This document shows, one piece after another, positions 1 through 6,526 of a stretch of 9,653 nt of DNA (its first letter is position 1; every line of letters starts with the position of its first letter). The stretch is from assembly GCA_003157575.1 (NCBI GenBank), contig PMKA01000114.1, positions 1 through 9,653 on the forward strand, given 5' to 3'. The notes under the pieces are model-generated. The model ran no database searches. It had not been told where the DNA came from and was given only the letters and a program-made list of their open reading frames with translations. The DNA comes from Opitutia bacterium. Its GTDB lineage: Bacteria; Verrucomicrobiota; Verrucomicrobiia; Opitutales; Opitutaceae. The position numbers and the translations under genes are program-made.

Positions 1-1539
1 GAGCAAGACCATGGCGAGGGCGAATTGGCCGACGATGAGGACATGGCGAAAGCGCTGGTGACCGCGCCCCCCGGTCGAGCCGCGCCCGCCGCTCTTCAAC
101 GTGGTGTTTACGTCAAGCCGCATCGCGAAGAGCGCAGGCGACAGGCCAAATGCGAAAGCGGTAACGAGCGAGGCGGCAACCGCCCAGCCGAAAACAAGCC
201 AGTCGACGGCGAACTGCGCTGTTTCACCGTTGTCGGACGTGGACCGAACGTTGAGCCAATCGCCGGCCAGGCGCGCGACGACAACGGCGCAACAGGCGCC
301 GGCCAAGGCGAGCAGAAGCGATTCGGCAATCAAGGGGCGCAGCAACTGGAGACGCGAAGCGCCCAGGGCGGAGCGCAGCGCGAACTCGCGGGCGCGGGCC
401 ATCGTGCGGGCCAGAAGCAGATTCGCCAGATTGGAGCAGGCGATGAGCAGCACGCAGCCGGAAAGGCCGACAAGCATCGCGAGCATGGAGGAGCCGGTCT
501 TGGGCAAAATGGATTGGTTAAGCGGGATCGCGCGCCAGGCGCTCCCGGCGTTCACCTCTGGAAAATCTTTTGCCAACCGTGCCCCGAAGGCAGAGAAAAA
601 TCCCTCCGCCGCGGCGGGCGAGAGTTTGCGCAATCGCCGCCCGATGAGCCGGAGCATCGTGTTGTGGCGGTCGGCGGATTTTCCCTTTGTGAGACTGAGC
701 GGCCAGAACAGATCGACCCAGCCGAAATGGCGCCAGTCGTCGAACGAGGCAGGCAGCACACCGACGATTTCGTGGGGCTCACCATCGACGCGAACCATAT
801 GACCGATGATGTCGGCCCGACCTCCGAACCGGTCCTGCCAGTAGCGGTGACTGATGATGACGACCCGGTCGTTTCCCTGAACACCCTCCTTTGTCTGGAA
901 ACTGCGGCCAAGTTGGGGAGGTGTGCCGAGCAGCGAAAAAAGATCCGGGGAGATGCGGATTGCATTGGCCAGGTCGGCAGGTTGGCCGGGCTCGGATAGA
1001 TTCGCGTTTCCATACTCGTAAGCGGCAACCTCGCCATAGCCGCCAATCTCGCGTCTTAGGTCGAGAAAATCGGCGGGCGAGACACCACCGTCGATGGGTC
1101 GGATCGGGTTCGGGCCCGCGGTTCGATAAATGAGATCCAACTGCTCGCTGTCGGCGTACGGCAACGGCCTTAAAAGCATATAATCGAGCAGGCTGAACAT
1201 CGCGGTGTTGGCGCCGATGCCGAGCCCGAGCGTAATGATGGCCAGGAAGGTAAAGCCGGGGGTCCTGGCCAGCTCACGCAGGGCGAAGCGCAGATCCTTG
1301 AGCAGACGTTCGAGCCAGCCCCATCCATGCGCCTCCCGCGCTTGTTCTTGAATGCTCCCGAGGTTGCCGAACTTCCGCTGGGCGGCGAAGCGCGCCTCTT
1401 CGCCGGAAAATCCGTCGGCGGCATAGTCCGCTGCGCGCTGCGCGAGGTGGAAGCGCATCTCCTCGGCCATCTCGGCTTCCGACTGCCGGCGGCGGAACAG
1501 ATGGCGAAAGCGGCGAAGCATGCAGCGACGAAGCCCCAT
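1..1539 (-). CDS. ADOP-family (MacB/FtsX-like) ABC transporter permease, 3' end outside window
   Basis: The frame is open from an ATG at 1539 to the left edge, giving 513 residues without a stop, so the C-terminal part is missing. ADOP proteins are usually about 800 residues with two FtsX-like halves, so this is the first half plus the linker. Residues 14-73 are the charged N-terminal region typical of ADOPs (EEMRFHL, then EEARFAA and RKFGN). Residues 94-113 form the first membrane segment (ITLGLGIGANTAMF signature), followed by a MacB-like periplasmic core up to about 345. Residues 354-430 hold the FtsX signature (CSNLANLLLARTMARARE, then ALRSALGASR), and further membrane segments lie near 440-470 and 496-513. 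Family knowledge: these permeases work with a separate MacB-type ATPase and are thought to export small molecules or antimicrobials; the substrate is unknown. The gene starts 27 bp after the PadR gene, so the two are probably co-transcribed. No strong ribosome binding site is visible. Confidence 0.93.
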   Translation of the reverse strand, partial: MGLRRCMLRRFRHLFRRRQSEAEMAEEMRFHLAQRAADYAADGFSGEEARFAAQRKFGNLGSIQEQAREAHGWGWLERLLKDLRFALRELARTPGFTFLAIITLGLGIGANTAMFSLLDYMLLRPLPYADSEQLDLIYRTAGPNPIRPIDGGVSPADFLDLRREIGGYGEVAAYEYGNANLSEPGQPADLANAIRISPDLFSLLGTPPQLGRSFQTKEGVQGNDRVVIISHRYWQDRFGGRADIIGHMVRVDGEPHEIVGVLPASFDDWRHFGWVDLFWPLSLTKGKSADRHNTMLRLIGRRLRKLSPAAAEGFFSAFGARLAKDFPEVNAGSAWRAIPLNQSILPKTGSSMLAMLVGLSGCVLLIACSNLANLLLARTMARAREFALRSALGASRLQLLRPLIAESLLLALAGACCAVVVARLAGDWLNVRSTSDNGETAQFAVDWLVFGWAVAASLVTAFAFGLSPALFAMRLDVNTTLKSGGRGSTGGRGHQRFRHVLIVGQFALAMVLL

Positions 1540-1566
1540 GGCGGATCCGGGTTGGAGATTGCGGGA

Positions 1567-1896
1567 TCAGGCCGACTGCATCACCTCCGCGATGATGGCG
1601 GACATGCGGTCCCAGTCTTCCTGTTCGGCCTTGAGCCGATTGCGGCCGGCCCGTGTGAGGGCGTAGTATTTCGCGCGCCGGTTGTTCTCGGTCACCCTCC
1701 ACTCCGCCTCGATCCAGCCCTTGTCTTCCATCCGGTAGAGGGCCGGGTAAAGGGAGCCTTCATCCACCTGGAGCGCGCTGCGGGACAGCTGCTCGAGTTT
1801 CTGGGCGATGCCCCAGCCATGAAGTTCGCCGCGGCTCAGGACGCGGAGAACGAGCATGTCGAGGGTGCCCTGGAGGAGGTCGCATTTCCGGGCCAT
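1567..1896 (-). CDS. PadR-family transcriptional regulator
   Basis: This is a 109-residue winged-helix DNA-binding protein of the short PadR type (PadR-s1), normally a dimeric repressor of an adjacent transporter. Visible hallmarks are LLQGTLDMLVLR at residues 7-18, HGW at 26-28, the recognition/wing region GSLYPALYRME at 47-57 and the wing strand RRAKYYALT at 73-81, with a short C-terminal dimerisation helix. I chose the ATG at 1896 because MARKxDLLQGTLD matches the usual N-terminus of this family. A GTG at 1905 in the same frame would add three residues (MKA); neither start has a clear Shine-Dalgarno. The ADOP permease gene follows after 27 bp. PadR-ADOP pairs are a recurrent arrangement in Acidobacteriota and Opitutales, so autoregulation and control of the permease are the natural inference. 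Confidence 0.95.
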   Translation of the reverse strand: MARKCDLLQGTLDMLVLRVLSRGELHGWGIAQKLEQLSRSALQVDEGSLYPALYRMEDKGWIEAEWRVTENNRRAKYYALTRAGRNRLKAEQEDWDRMSAIIAEVMQSA

Positions 1897-1918
1897 GGCC
1901 TTCACTTAGACGGCCTAA

Positions 1919-1929
1919 TGCAGAATGCA
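1919..1929. promoter_or_regulatory. Possible PadR operator: TGCA-N3-TGCA dyad upstream of the PadR gene
   Basis: The 11 bases TGCAGAATGCA consist of two TGCA half-sites separated by 3 bp, about 22 bp upstream of the chosen PadR start. On the minus strand this reads as GCATT repeated at a 7-bp step (GCATTCTGCATTAG). PadR proteins usually bind short dyads overlapping their own promoter, so position favours an operator. The motif is short and could arise by chance. A recognisable -35/-10 pair is not clear here. Confidence 0.25.
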
Positions 1930-1998
1930 AGCCTTTTCCTTAGGATGTCCAAGGCAGGGCGGCGCTCACGGCGTTCAAACGGCTTCGCGCGTTCGCCA

Positions 1999-2055
1999 GA
2001 GCCGGCCGGGGGGAACGCTCCGCCTGCCCTGCCGCCCGACCCGGCAGGCCGGCCG
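1999..2055. other. GC-rich inverted-repeat segment between the hydrolase remnant and PadR
   Basis: GCCGGCC at 2001-2007 can pair with GGCCGGC at 2047-2053. Alternatively, GCCTGCC at 2022-2028 can pair with GGCAGGC at 2043-2049 across a 14-nt loop. These mutually exclusive stems could fold in RNA from the minus strand and might slow or end transcription before the PadR gene. There is no following T-run, so it is not a classical intrinsic terminator. I see no credible gene in 1906-2161. Confidence 0.3.
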
Positions 2056-2161
2056 CGCGCGCTCATCCGCATGGCGCGGGGGTCAGCGATGACGTTCTTC
2101 GCCGGGGTCGCTCCCCGGCCAATCTCAGGGCTGCAATCCGGTATTCCGACCACGTGATCGC

Positions 2162-2687
2162 CTACTCCGGAATCATTCCGATCGTCCTCAGCCAGGTCTC
2201 GACCAACCGGGGCCAGTCAGTCACCGGGAACTTCGTGCGCCGCAGTCCGAACGCATGCCCGCCTTGTGCCTACAAATGCATTTCCACCGGCACTCCTGCT
2301 TTTTTCAGTGCCGCGTAGTAGGACAACGAATCCTCCACGCGGTCGACGTGGTCGTCCTCGTTTTGCAGCAGGAACGTGGGCGGCGTCTGGCGGGTGATGT
2401 GGCTGTCGATATCCGGATTCAGCGCGAAACTGTTCTCTGCAAGCGACAGATGCCCGGGATAAAGGGCCACCGCAAAATCCGGGCGGCAGCTCTCCTTGTC
2501 GGCCGCATCCACAGCCGGATACCCTCGTCGTAACGTCCTCCGGCCTCGGGATAGGCTGTGCATCCGGCGCCGCTCCCGGCCAGATCGGCACCTGGGTGTG
2601 TCCCGGCGATGGCTGCCACGCGGGCGTTTGCGCGCGCATGCCGCCGAGTGCGAACGCAACGCAGAGGGTGAAGATCAAAGGTTTCAT
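2162..2687 (-). pseudogene. Remnant of a secreted alpha/beta-hydrolase (esterase-like), internal deletion plus nonsense codon
   Basis: Two parts of one gene are joined out of frame. The 5' part starts at the ATG at 2687: a signal peptide (MKPLIFTLCVAFALGGMRAQ) and the mature N-terminus typical of this hydrolase family (TPAWQPSPGHTQVPIWPGAA), ending near PEDVTTR at about 2523. The 3' part resumes in another frame at about 2521 with YPAVDAADKE, then PDFAVALYPGHLSL and TPPTFLLQNEDDHVD, where the DDHVD motif holds the expected catalytic Asp. A TAG at 2270-2272 interrupts it after PVEMHL. The same frame then continues for 35 more sense codons, including GGHAFGLR with the expected catalytic His, to a natural TAG at 2162-2164. 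The middle, with the oxyanion and G-x-S-x-G nucleophile segments (roughly 110-140 residues in intact relatives, from memory), is missing. The product cannot be an active hydrolase. Confidence 0.85.
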
Positions 2688-2740
2688 AACAGTTTCCACA
2701 GTCGATTCAGAAGCATGAGCTAGGGGGTGGGCGTCGCACA

Positions 2741-2875
2741 TCAGATACGGTTGCAAATCTCCGCAACCTTCTGAACGGCCTCATCAGGCGTGGCTGATCC
2801 TCCCAAAGCCCGCAAAGCATCCAGCAAGGGACCGAAATACCGAAGGAACTGAGCGCCTTCCTTTGTCTTTGTCAT
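2741..2875 (-). pseudogene. Truncated N-terminus of an Mrr-type (Mrr_N winged-helix) restriction-like protein, 44 codons
   Basis: The ATG at 2875 begins a 44-residue frame whose residues 7-39 (EGAQFLRYFGPLLDALRALG, then GSATPDEAVQKVA) strongly resemble the start of the Mrr_N winged-helix domain. That domain precedes a PD-(D/E)xK nuclease domain in type IV/Mrr-like restriction proteins. The similarity stops at about residue 39; the last residues (ICNRI) and the stop look like sequence from across a junction, and the hydrolase remnant begins 53 bp further on. The start keeps a good Shine-Dalgarno (AGAGGA at 2882-2887, 6 nt from the ATG), so a 44-residue peptide could still be translated. No nuclease domain follows in any minus-strand frame. 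I infer a deletion scar. The family assignment is from recollection of the motif, not a search. Confidence 0.6.
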
Positions 2876-2973
2876 TTGGAATCCTCTGTCCTTTCTGACC
2901 GCTATCCCTGGCGACGGCAACGGTAGAACGATGCGCCGGGCTTTCGAATGATGCCAGCGATCACCGAATGGTG

Positions 2974-3043
2974 GTAAGGCCGCCGCTTGTCGGCATGCCA
3001 CAGTTCATTGGGGAAAGGGCGCGCCGACGAGCGGCGGCCCTAC
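2974..3043. repeat. Imperfect 21-bp inverted repeat (REP-like palindrome)
   Basis: The left arm (2974-2994) begins GTAAGGCCGCCGCTTGTCGG. The reverse complement of the right arm (3023-3043) begins GTAGGGCCGCCGCTCGTCGG. The arms differ at only 2 of 21 positions and pair partly for about 5 bp further inward, with a spacer of about 28 bp. The two differences leave G-T-type pairs, as expected for a structure maintained at the RNA or single-strand level. Such GC-rich GTAGGG-type palindromes are common intergenic REP elements in Verrucomicrobiota. It lies in the 337-bp geneless stretch 2876-3212, which otherwise holds only the dispersed repeat copy at 3057-3095 and no credible gene. Confidence 0.75.
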
Positions 3044-3056
3044 AGCCGAGTGCATG

Positions 3057-3095
3057 GATCCGGCTTGGAGCTGAGGTCTTTTGCGCTCACGGCAC
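3057..3095 (+). repeat. Dispersed repeat, copy 1 (matches 8784-8823)
   Basis: This stretch shares about 34 of 41 aligned positions with 8784-8823 in the same orientation, with a core of GAGCTGAGNTCTTTNGCGCTCACGG-type sequence (N marks differing positions) and one 1-bp gap. Here the central palindrome is imperfect (GAGCTGAGGTC). It directly follows the inverted repeat at 2974-3043. The two copies are 5.7 kb apart between unrelated genes, so this looks like a small dispersed intergenic element rather than a gene duplication. Confidence 0.6.
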
Positions 3096-3212
3096 TTTCA
3101 TTCCGCGGCTGGCTGTCTTCGCCCGGCGCCATGCGGTCAAGCGACTAGAACGTGTATCCGGCCCGTTACCGACCGGCCAGTCATTCCTCTGACCACGGAA
3201 TCGGCGGCTGGA

Positions 3213-3713
3213 TCAATGCATGCCGGGATCGTTGTCGATTATTGGATCAATGACTCCGAGCGCTCCGTCGCGCTCTCGTTGTATGAACAATGAGAATTTG
3301 TACCGGTGCTGCGGAGTGGATCCGCAACCTTCGAAATGACTGGCCTTGATGATGAGGTCGTTCGGCCCGAGGCGGACGTCTTCCCGACTAAAGTCTTTTC
3401 GCCCGAGGATGTCTCCACTCGCAGCCTTGCCTTTTCCGGGCCGGAGCTTGAATGCGATTCCGATCGGGAAATAGACATCGTTGTTGGCGTCCGGCTTGAT
3501 CGTGAAGCGGATCGTTGCTTCGCCGCGATGGATCAGGATGTTCTCCGAGTTCTTTCTTTCAGCCAGTTCGACCGCCTCATTCGGATTTGCCAACTGCATC
3601 CGGTGCAGGGTCAGGGGGGAGCCGGCGTAAGGGCTGAGCAAATTGCGGAATTTGACGATCGAAAAGACGATCTCAGTGAATGTCTCGGAGGGCTGTTTGT
3701 GTTTTGATGCCAT
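3213..3713 (-). CDS. Hypothetical protein, 166 aa
   Basis: I do not recognise this protein. It starts at an ATG at 3713 and has a natural-looking composition, unlike the opposite-strand frame. There is no signal peptide or membrane segment, so it is probably cytoplasmic. The N-terminal third (residues 11-60, IVFSIVKFRNLLSPY through AVELAERKNSENILI) looks mainly helical. Residues 66-146 alternate short hydrophobic strands with polar turns (ATIRFTIKP, YFPIGIAFKLRPG, DLIIKASHFEG, YKFSLFIQRERDG), suggesting a beta-sandwich. It ends with the compact tail LGVIDPIIDNDPGMH. No catalytic motif is evident. No strong Shine-Dalgarno precedes the ATG. Neighbours are the sigma/kinase operon upstream on the same strand, separated by 181 bp with a REP pair, and the decayed region downstream, so context gives no functional hint. 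Confidence 0.75.
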   Translation of the reverse strand: MASKHKQPSETFTEIVFSIVKFRNLLSPYAGSPLTLHRMQLANPNEAVELAERKNSENILIHRGEATIRFTIKPDANNDVYFPIGIAFKLRPGKGKAASGDILGRKDFSREDVRLGPNDLIIKASHFEGCGSTPQHRYKFSLFIQRERDGALGVIDPIIDNDPGMH

Positions 3714-3774
3714 TGGATGGTTCTGGTTGTTGGGTTGATGTTCTCAAAAGAAACTTGGCCGTATCCATGCTAAT

Positions 3775-3834
3775 TGTAGGAGCCTGCTTGCAGGCGATTG
3801 TCATTTCGGAATCGCCTGCAAGCAGGCTCCTACA
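3775..3834. repeat. Perfect 25-bp inverted repeat: pair of opposed REP-like hairpins (BIME-type)
   Basis: The arms 3775-3799 and 3810-3834 are exact reverse complements (25 of 25), separated by the 10-nt loop GTCATTTCGG. The left arm begins TGTAGGAGCCTGCTTGCAGG. Each arm contains its own small hairpin, GCCTG-CTTG-CAGGC, so the unit is two REP-like elements head to head. The GTAGGAGC...GCGA consensus resembles REP sequences of Pseudomonas and other bacteria that are mobilised by RAYT (REP-associated tyrosine) transposases; no RAYT gene is in this window. It sits between the end of the kinase gene (3895) and the start of the 166-aa gene (3713), where it could act as a transcript-stabilising or attenuating structure for the sigma/kinase mRNA. 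There is no T-run for classical termination. Confidence 0.9.
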
Positions 3835-3894
3835 GCGATCACCTGACGACATCATTTTTAGGAGTGAAGGCAGGGTTTATTGAATTGAGACGAC

Positions 3895-6483
3895 TCAGGG
3901 CGTCTGGGGCGTATTGACACTGGGCCATGGATCCAGCGGCACATAGCCCATCTGACTCAGCCGGGCAATCAGGTCGCGCGCTTCCTCGGGATGGCCGAGC
4001 GCGGCGGCGGCACGCACAGCAGGATCGAGCAGCCGCCAGTCGCGGGAATTGGCGAGTCTGGGTGCAAGCAGCTCACTTGCCCTCTGCCAGTCTTTCTGCG
4101 CGGTGCTGCGATCGCCCGCGCGAAGCGCGATTTCGCCTGCGACGAGACAGGCCTGCGCGCAGTCGCCGATTTCACTGGCAGTAGCCCCATGATCCTTGAC
4201 CAGCTTTTCGCCGAGGGCGACGGCCCGCGCCGCGTCACGAGCCGCATCGGCCCGGTCGCTGGCCAGGCAAAGTTGTGATTCCACCCTCCAGGCCAGAGCC
4301 AGCCATTTGGCGAATCCACGATCAGAAGGCTCAGCGTCTACAAGGGCTTCGAGTCGTGGCCGGATCTCGTCAATCACATGAGCAGCCGCCGCGGAATCGC
4401 CTTCGCTCTTGTCGACCAGCGCTCCCATCAGCCGGGTGCTCAACGACGTTTGCAGCCACAACCGGTTGGACGGGTCCTGGACCACAAGTGCGTCGATCAA
4501 GGTGCGTCCCCGGGCCAAGCTTTCCCGGGCGGCGGCGAGCTGTCCGCGAATCATGTGGACGTCCGTGCGGAACAAAAAGGCTTTGGCCAGCTTGTAGCGC
4601 CAGTTTGCCGCGTCAGGTGCGGCTTTGACGAGTTGTTCGAGTTGGCTGGTCTGAGCGACAAAATGAACCATCGCCTCGCTGTAATCCCCTTGTTGCTCGG
4701 CCAGGCTTCCGAGCCAGGAGTGCGCTTCGGCGATCAGGTTGCAGAAGTCGATGTCGGCCGGGTTGGCCTGATGAAGCTTCTCCAATGTATCCAATTCCGC
4801 GAGAAAACCGGAGCGGGCCTTGGCAAAGTCACCCTGGTCCATGCAGAGGACGGCGAGATTGTGGTCGCTGTAGACGAGCTCACTGCGCCACGCGGTCCGT
4901 GACGGATCGAGCGCGAGGAGCGCGAGGCTGGTTCCGCGATAGCGCGTCAGCCAGGTGGCGGCGTTGCCGAAGTCGCCACGGCGCCAGTACACATACCCGA
5001 TCCAATATTCCGCCTGGCCGCGCTCGAACAACATGTCTCCGTTGTTTGGATGCTTTGCGGCAAGGACGGCCGCCCGCTGGTAGGCTTCGGTGAATGCGGC
5101 GGTTGCGTCGGCATAGCGCGCCTGGGCCATCCGGATTTCGCCGATCTGGGTGAGCGCCTGGGAGTGGCGGGCAAGGGCGGTGTCGCTGAGCTCGCCTGCC
5201 TTCCGGGAGCCAAAGTAGGTCATCGCCTTGTCGCCAATGGACTCAAGCACGTCGAGCCGCCCCAACCGGGCGAGCTGGGTGCGGAGGTCGCCCAGCATGA
5301 ACGCAAGCAGATCGTCGGCGTTCGCCCGCTCGACCTCGGCGAGCGCGCGCTGCTGTGCCTGCGCCCGTTCCGCGCGCGTGGCGCGCAGCGCGAGAAGCGA
5401 GCTGACAACGGAGGCGCTGATGAGGACGGCCACAAGCGCCGCGGCGACGGCGACGGCGGCCCGGTGGCGCGCGGTGAACTTCCGCAGGCGGTAAAATGCG
5501 CCGGGCGGGCGGGCCAGGATTGGTCGGTTGTCGAGGTAGCGGTCGATGTCCTCGCCCAGCGCGGCCGCCGAGGCGTATCGCCGCTCTGGTTCGGCGGAGA
5601 GGCACTTCAGACAGATGGTCTCAAGCTCGCGGGAAAGCGTGGGGTTGAGAAGCCGGGGAGGCGCCGGATCGGAGTCGAGAACCAGGCGCAGCGTTTCAGC
5701 AGGAGTGGAGGCGTTGAACGGTGCGCGGCCGGTCAATAGGTGGTAGAACAACGCGCCCAGGCTGTAGACATCGCTGGCAACGCCGATCTTGTCCAACCGT
5801 CCTGAGGCCTGTTCGGGCGACGTGTAACTGGGCGAACCCAGCATCTGCCCGCTGACGGTTGCCCCCGCAGAATTGTCCAGCCACTTCGCCAGCCCAAAGT
5901 CGGTGATCCGGGGCCTTCCGTCCTCGCCGATCAGCACGTTCGATGGCTTGAGGTCGCGGTGCAGAATACCCTTTTGATGGGCGTAATGAACGGCCTGGGC
6001 CAGGTCGCGCAGGATTTCCGCTGCCCGCGCCGCAGGCAGCGGCCTCCCGTCGCAAAGATCCGCCAGATTGCGCCCCGGGATGAGATCCATCGCATAATAC
6101 GGCTGGCCCTCCCACTCGCCATAGTCGTGGATCCCGACGATATTGGGATGCTGCAGCCCGGCGGCCGCCTCGGCCTCAAGCTGGAACCGACGCAACGCGG
6201 CCTCGCTCGAATACGCACCCGAGAGGAGCAGCTTCACCGCCACCATCCGGTTAAGCGTGCTCTGGCGTGCCCGGTACACCACACCCATTCCGCCGCGACC
6301 GATCTCCTCGGTGAACTCGTAGGGGCCGAACTGATGCGGCAGCGTCAACCGCCCCGATTCCTCCTCCAAATTGTCTTCTTCCTCGCCGAGAGCCGACCGC
6401 AGCAGACAAGCCGGACACAGTCCATCCGACGATCGGGTATGGATCACTGAGTTGCAGCTCGGGCAAGTCGAGAGGGCGTTCAC
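3895..6483 (-). CDS. Transmembrane Ser/Thr protein kinase (PknB-like) with N-terminal zinc ribbon and C-terminal TPR-like region
   Basis: The protein has 862 residues. Residues 7-26 form a zinc ribbon (C7, C10, C23, C26; CPSC...CPAC). The kinase domain spans about 53-325 with all key residues: the glycine loop GRGGMGVVY at 62-70, Lys84 in VAVK, Glu103 in helix C, HRDLKPSN at 175-182 with catalytic Asp177, DFG at 195-197, SPEQ at 222-225 and DVYSLG at 238-243. A single membrane helix lies at about 341-366, then a coiled coil to about 390. About 430-860 is helical with TPR-like units (for example the MAQARYADATAAFTEA and EQQGDYSEAMVHF segments). The kinase is therefore cytoplasmic and the TPR half probably periplasmic, a sensor-like layout common in Planctomycetota and Verrucomicrobiota. 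The start is a GTG at 6483: an in-frame stop lies shortly upstream and any later start would lose the zinc ribbon. The ECF sigma gene ends 43 bp upstream, so they are likely one operon. The target is unknown; the sigma factor is an obvious candidate. Confidence 0.95.
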   Translation of the reverse strand: MNALSTCPSCNSVIHTRSSDGLCPACLLRSALGEEEDNLEEESGRLTLPHQFGPYEFTEEIGRGGMGVVYRARQSTLNRMVAVKLLLSGAYSSEAALRRFQLEAEAAAGLQHPNIVGIHDYGEWEGQPYYAMDLIPGRNLADLCDGRPLPAARAAEILRDLAQAVHYAHQKGILHRDLKPSNVLIGEDGRPRITDFGLAKWLDNSAGATVSGQMLGSPSYTSPEQASGRLDKIGVASDVYSLGALFYHLLTGRAPFNASTPAETLRLVLDSDPAPPRLLNPTLSRELETICLKCLSAEPERRYASAAALGEDIDRYLDNRPILARPPGAFYRLRKFTARHRAAVAVAAALVAVLISASVVSSLLALRATRAERAQAQQRALAEVERANADDLLAFMLGDLRTQLARLGRLDVLESIGDKAMTYFGSRKAGELSDTALARHSQALTQIGEIRMAQARYADATAAFTEAYQRAAVLAAKHPNNGDMLFERGQAEYWIGYVYWRRGDFGNAATWLTRYRGTSLALLALDPSRTAWRSELVYSDHNLAVLCMDQGDFAKARSGFLAELDTLEKLHQANPADIDFCNLIAEAHSWLGSLAEQQGDYSEAMVHFVAQTSQLEQLVKAAPDAANWRYKLAKAFLFRTDVHMIRGQLAAARESLARGRTLIDALVVQDPSNRLWLQTSLSTRLMGALVDKSEGDSAAAAHVIDEIRPRLEALVDAEPSDRGFAKWLALAWRVESQLCLASDRADAARDAARAVALGEKLVKDHGATASEIGDCAQACLVAGEIALRAGDRSTAQKDWQRASELLAPRLANSRDWRLLDPAVRAAAALGHPEEARDLIARLSQMGYVPLDPWPSVNTPQTP

Positions 6484-6526
6484 GCGGCAATAGGGCCAGC
6501 GATGTTATTCTAACTGAAATCGCGGC

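Noticed and set aside
25..999. Long plus-strand open frame (324 codons)
   Set aside because: It is the antisense shadow of the ADOP permease; composition is Arg/Gly/Ala/Gln-rich without any family motif, while the minus strand carries clear FtsX/MacB signatures.
552..1046. Minus-strand open frame overlapping the permease
   Set aside because: Ser/Arg/Pro-rich out-of-frame shadow; the permease frame is uninterrupted across this interval.
1902..2153. Minus-strand frame of 83 codons upstream of PadR
   Set aside because: Low-complexity Gly/Arg/Pro composition, GTG start without ribosome binding site, overlaps the PadR start region; no recognisable motif.
1327..2157. Plus-strand open frame of 276 codons
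   Set aside because: Runs antisense across the permease start, the PadR gene and a GC-rich intergenic region; no domain features.
2974..3043. Terminal inverted repeats of an insertion sequence
   Set aside because: The arms are only 28 bp apart, with no transposase frame and no flanking target duplication.
3306..3707. Plus-strand 133-codon frame opposite the 166-aa gene
   Set aside because: The two strands compete; the minus-strand product has a more natural strand/turn pattern and ends in a compact conserved-looking tail, so I kept that one. This is a judgement, not proof.
3775..3834. CRISPR repeat or classical intrinsic terminator
   Set aside because: Only one pair of opposed arms with no repeat-spacer periodicity, and no T-run after the stem; a REP/BIME-type element fits better.
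3895..3974. Kinase C-terminus possibly truncated by the nearby repeat
   Set aside because: The stop lies 61 bp away from the repeat and the preceding TPR-like region has a plausible end; nothing indicates disruption.
4378..4902. Plus-strand open frames within the kinase gene (also 5050-5739 and 5959-6450)
   Set aside because: Antisense shadows of the TPR and kinase coding region, a common effect in GC-rich genes.
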